Shown here: positions 6,582 through 9,073 of the stretch, piece after piece
Layout: each line of letters opens with the position of its first letter
Numbering within the stretch: the stretch's first letter is position 1
Origin: Calditrichota bacterium
GTDB lineage: Bacteria > CLD3
Direction: 5' to 3'
Assembly (NCBI GenBank): GCA_008501735.1
Contig: QQUF01000015.1
Location: 1-9,073, forward strand
Length of the DNA: 9,073 nucleotides
Position numbers and translations under genes: made by a program
Notes under the pieces: model-generated
The model's database searches: none
What the model was told of the DNA's origin: nothing
Seen by the model: the letters and a program-made list of their open reading frames with translations, nothing else

Positions 6582-8084
6582 ATGAAAAATCTTACAAAAA
6601 CTCTATTGACTTTAAGCTTAGGCTTAACATTTGCCACAAATGCTTCAGCACAAAAAATGTATATAGCTGATGGAACTGCTAATAATATTAAACGTTCTGA
6701 TTTAGATGGGTCAAATATCTCAACATTAGTTTCAGCCGGAGTTACAAATCCTTATTCAATTGATGTAGGTATTACAATTTCCAAAATTTATTGGGGTGAT
6801 ATTGATGACGACAACATCAAACGTTCTGATTTAGACGGTTCAAATGTTGAGACAATAGTAACAACAACTGAATTAGCAACAGGAATGGGTACAATCGTAG
6901 ATTTTGCAATTGATGAAGCAAATGCAAAATTGTATTGGGTTGATCTTTCAGGTGGTGGGTTCATAAGTAGAAGCAATTTAGATGGTTCAAGCCCAGAAAA
7001 TCTTCTTACAAGTGCAAACGGTTTATCTACTCCAATGGGAATTGATATAGATGCAACTAATTCAAAATTATATTGGATTGATGACGGTACGAATAAAATT
7101 CAAAAATCCGATTTGGATGGTTCTAATATTGAAGATGTTCTAACTACTGGTATTTCATCACCACAAAATCTTGTTTTAGATGTCGCAAATTCACACATTT
7201 ATTGGACAGAAATTTCTGATGACGAAATTAAGCGTGTAGATTTTGATGGAACAAATGTTACAGTAATTAATACTGATATACATCTCCCATATAAAATTGA
7301 TATTGATTACAATAATTCTAAATTGGTTTGTACATCTTATGGACCCAATCTCATTAGTAGAATTGATTTAGACGGTTCAAATCATGAAGTAATCATAACT
7401 GGTGCAGATGGAGTTCTAGAAGGAAGACAAGTAGCTTTTGATTTTAGCGACACTCCTCTTGCGGTAGAACTTGATTCTTTCACTGCTCTTCAGATTGAAA
7501 ATTCAATCCAACTTAACTGGACTACGGCTTCTGAAACTGAAAACGAAGGTTTCAATGTTTATAGAAGAATTGGAAATGGCTTTTACACTCAAATTGCTTC
7601 TTACATAGGTAACTCTGAACTTCTCGGTGCTTTAAACTCATCAGTTTCAAACAACTACACATTTGTTGACAATTCTGAACTCCGTAATGGTGATACTTAC
7701 ACTTACTACATTTCTGATGTTGAAACTAACGGACTTGAAACTAAGCACGAAAAAATGGCTCAAACTGTAAAGTTTACACTAAGCGAAGAAATTGCACAAA
7801 GCAAACTCGACTACGTTTTAGCACAAAACTTCCCGAATCCATTCAACCCAAACACAACAATTAATTTCCAAATTGCAAAAGAGCAAAGTGTAAAACTCGA
7901 AGTTTACAATCTCAAAGGTGAATTAGTTAAAGAACTCGTGAATGAAAAAATGAACAGAGGTTCACACTCTGCTAACTGGAACGGAACAGATAGTTTTTAT
8001 AACCAAGTTTCAAGTGGAACTTACTTCTACAAAATTTCAGCAGGAACTTTCACACAAACTAACAAAATGATTTTACTCAAATAA
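6582..8084 (+). CDS. Secreted YWTD beta-propeller protein B with T9SS type A sorting domain
   Basis: 500 residues, the same length as A. The signal peptide covers about 1-23 (ends NASA before Q24). The propeller, about 24-288, has YWTD-like strands MYIAD, IYWGD, LYWVD, LYWID, IYWTE and a degenerate sixth, LVCTS (248-252). The DG loops are DLDGSN (41, 84), NLDGSS (133), DLDGSN (178), DFDGTN (221) and DLDGSN (263). The sixth blade thus keeps its loop but has lost the aromatic YW pair. About 291-400 are FnIII-like and about 409-500 are the T9SS sorting tail with NFPNPFNP and final KMILLK. From residue 290 on it aligns with A without gaps; I count about 29 differences in 211 residues (about 86% identity), while the propellers differ much more. 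Unlike A and C it has no small ORF in front. Probably an exported surface protein with a different binding face from A; the ligand is unknown. Confidence 0.93.
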   Translation: MKNLTKTLLTLSLGLTFATNASAQKMYIADGTANNIKRSDLDGSNISTLVSAGVTNPYSIDVGITISKIYWGDIDDDNIKRSDLDGSNVETIVTTTELATGMGTIVDFAIDEANAKLYWVDLSGGGFISRSNLDGSSPENLLTSANGLSTPMGIDIDATNSKLYWIDDGTNKIQKSDLDGSNIEDVLTTGISSPQNLVLDVANSHIYWTEISDDEIKRVDFDGTNVTVINTDIHLPYKIDIDYNNSKLVCTSYGPNLISRIDLDGSNHEVIITGADGVLEGRQVAFDFSDTPLAVELDSFTALQIENSIQLNWTTASETENEGFNVYRRIGNGFYTQIASYIGNSELLGALNSSVSNNYTFVDNSELRNGDTYTYYISDVETNGLETKHEKMAQTVKFTLSEEIAQSKLDYVLAQNFPNPFNPNTTINFQIAKEQSVKLEVYNLKGELVKELVNEKMNRGSHSANWNGTDSFYNQVSSGTYFYKISAGTFTQTNKMILLK

Positions 8085-8102
8085 AATTTTTACTCTCTCA
8101 CG

Positions 8103-8138
8103 AAAGGAGCCTGACAATTAACTTTGTCGGACTCCTTT
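8103..8138 (+). terminator. Strong hairpin terminator after propeller gene B
   Basis: Positions 8103-8117 pair with 8124-8138 around the six-nt loop TTAACT. The outer seven pairs are AAAGGAG with CTCCTTT, followed by one C-A mismatch, a C-G pair, a T-G wobble and five further pairs (GACAA with TTGTC). It begins 18 nt after the stop codon. The trailing T-run is part of the stem, so it may work on both strands. This is the strongest hairpin in the window. Confidence 0.75.
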
Positions 8139-8184
8139 ACTTTGTGAAAATCAAGTTGCTGTTTTAAGTTTTTAACAGTGTTTC

Positions 8185-8212
8185 ACCTGCTTTTAACATT
8201 CAACCTGCTTTT
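8185..8212 (+). repeat. Direct repeat ACCTGCTTTT x2 upstream of the second small gene
   Basis: ACCTGCTTTT occurs at 8185-8194 and 8203-8212, an 18-bp period. It lies where a promoter for the 8262 gene would be expected. A TTGCT at 8211-8215 sits near the expected -12 position, but no GG is found at -24. It could be an operator half-site pair or chance. Confidence 0.3.
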
Positions 8213-8239
8213 GCTCTAAAGCTGAAAACAGAATTAAGT

Positions 8240-8276
8240 AAACTAATTTAAAGGTTACAAAATGCATTACAAAATT
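8240..8276 (+). repeat. Conserved leader/start block, copy 2
   Basis: This block matches 4754-4790 at 36 of 37 positions. It contains AAAGG at 8250-8254 and the ATG of the small ORF at 8262. Upstream of 8240 the two loci no longer align clearly, so the conserved unit begins inside the 5' leader. Confidence 0.85.
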
Positions 8277-8405
8277 TATTCTGAAATTGATACTCCACAG
8301 CATACAAAAAGAGATGAACTGATAAAAACTACATTAATCGTTCTTGGTGGCTCAGCTCTAACAATTTTTTTATTCAACACATTAGAAACTTTAATTTTAA
8401 ACTAA
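8262..8405 (+). CDS. Small predicted membrane protein, 47 aa, paralogue of the 4776 gene
   Basis: ATG at 8262 to TAA at 8403-8405 gives 47 residues, beginning MHYKIYSEID and ending FNTLETLILN. A charged stretch (HTKRDELIKT) is followed by a hydrophobic segment, about 24-46 (LIVLGGSALTIFLF), fitting one transmembrane helix. Against the 4776 protein I count 19 identical residues in 47, clustered in YKI, KR-E-L-KT, L-G-AL and N-LET. The protein core is thus conserved although its DNA has diverged, which argues that it is translated and under selection. AAAGG lies 7 nt before the ATG. It ends 22 nt before propeller gene C, the same arrangement as at the A locus. The family is not recognised. The hydrophobic segment lacks the glutamate found in the first copy, so membrane insertion looks better supported here. 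Confidence 0.75.
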   Translation: MHYKIYSEIDTPQHTKRDELIKTTLIVLGGSALTIFLFNTLETLILN

Positions 8406-8427
8406 AAATTTAATAAAGGATTTTACA

Positions 8428-9073
8428 ATGCAAACACTTACAAAAACACTTTTAACTTTAAGCTTAGGCTTAACAATTGTGTCAAGTGCCTCAGCAGAAA
8501 AAATGTATTGGACCGATCTTGGGGCAACTAAAATCCAACGTGCAAATTTAGATGGGTCTAATTCTGAAGACTTAGTTACCGGATTAAATCAACCGGTTCT
8601 TATTGCTTTAGACTTAACAAATTCAAAAATGTATTGGCCTGATGCTGGAACAGATAAAATCCAACGAGCAGATTTAGATGGCTCTAATGTAGAAGATTTA
8701 GTGACCGGTTTAGATCAACCTATTGGAATAACATTAGATTTAGCTAATTCAAAAATGTATTGGACTGATAATGGAACAAGTAAAATCCAACGAGCAAATT
8801 TAGATGGTTCTAATGTGGAAGATTTAGTTACTACCGGAATAAGTAGCCCTTCCGGAATAGCGTTAGATGTTACTAATTCAAAAATGTATTGGACTGATGA
8901 AGGGACAGATAAAATCCAACGAGCAGATTTAGATGGCTCTAATGTGGAAGATTTAGTTACTACCGGAATTAGTGGCACTTTTGGAATTGCATTAGATTTA
9001 ACTAATTCAAAAGTGTATTGGGCTGATAATTCAGCACCTAAAATCCAACGAGCAGATTTAGATGGTTCTAATG
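8428..9073 (+). CDS. Secreted YWTD beta-propeller protein C (3' partial)
   Basis: The frame is open from ATG at 8428 to the window end (215 codons plus one base). AAAGGA lies 7 nt before the ATG. The signal peptide is MQTLTKTLLTLSLGLTIVSS, then ASA before E24, close to those of A and B. The rest is a very regular run of YWTD repeats: MYWTD, MYWPD, MYWTD, MYWTD, VYWAD, each followed after 8-9 residues by IQRA(N/D)LDGSN. Repeat length is 42 or 43 residues. Five repeats are visible and the sequence continues, so six or more are likely. By analogy with A and B an FnIII-like domain and T9SS tail should follow, but they are outside the window. It is preceded at 22 nt by the 8262 small gene. The blades are far more alike than in A or B, suggesting recent repeat duplication or homogenisation. 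Confidence 0.93.
   Translation, partial: MQTLTKTLLTLSLGLTIVSSASAEKMYWTDLGATKIQRANLDGSNSEDLVTGLNQPVLIALDLTNSKMYWPDAGTDKIQRADLDGSNVEDLVTGLDQPIGITLDLANSKMYWTDNGTSKIQRANLDGSNVEDLVTTGISSPSGIALDVTNSKMYWTDEGTDKIQRADLDGSNVEDLVTTGISGTFGIALDLTNSKVYWADNSAPKIQRADLDGSN
8503..9073 (+). repeat. Tandem 126/129-bp repeats encoding propeller blades
   Basis: The anchor AAAATCCAACG starts at 8530, 8656, 8782, 8911 and 9040, giving periods of 126, 126, 129 and 129 bp. The (A/G)TGTATTGG anchor shows the same periods (8503, 8629, 8755, 8884, 9013). Identity is strong at DNA level: the segments from 8651 and 8906 share about 40 nt with one change. Such repeats can expand, contract or be mis-assembled. Confidence 0.9.

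Noticed and set aside
8715-8978. 87-codon open frame on the minus strand with internal repeats
   Set aside because: Its repeats simply mirror the blade repeats of propeller C on the other strand.
8503-9073. CRISPR array or non-coding repeat array
   Set aside because: Units are about 126-129 bp, contiguous, in frame, and encode YWTD blades; there is no spacer structure.

Overview
The window is AT-rich (roughly one-third GC by eye), and all supported genes lie on the + strand. Two secreted proteins end in a Por-type (T9SS type A) sorting domain with the motif NFPNPFNP and a final KMILLK. That tail, together with the low GC, points to the Bacteroidota/Chlorobiota (FCB) group, most likely an Ignavibacteria-like or Kapabacteria-like lineage. 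This placement is inferred from tail style and composition, not from a marker gene.

Positions 1-4514 hold the 3' part of one very large regulator gene whose start lies outside the window. In order it encodes the C-lobe of a Ser/Thr protein kinase, a STAND/AAA_16-type ATPase, a long TPR array, a GAF domain, a sigma-54 activator AAA+ domain and a Fis-type helix-turn-helix. It looks like a one-protein signalling chain that ends in activation of sigma-54 promoters. Positions 4515-4640 hold two small hairpins with the same stem, probably tandem terminators.

Positions 4715-9073 hold an array of three paralogous secreted proteins: A at 4942-6444, B at 6582-8084, and C from 8428 past the window end. 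Each has a signal peptide and a YWTD (LDL-receptor class B-like) beta-propeller. In A and B the propeller is followed by an FnIII-like domain and the T9SS sorting tail. A and C, but not B, are each preceded by a tiny gene for a 47-48 residue, probably membrane-spanning protein. The two tiny proteins are homologous and share an almost identical 37-nt leader/start region. Hairpin terminators follow A and B. A sigma-54-like -24/-12 element sits just upstream of the first small gene.

A working model, which is inference, is that the kinase-EBP senses a signal and drives the small-protein/propeller modules through sigma-54, with the propellers exported by T9SS to the cell surface. The least explained elements are the paired small membrane proteins with their conserved leader, the propellers diverging between A and B while the rest is conserved, and the near-identical blade repeats at DNA level in C.
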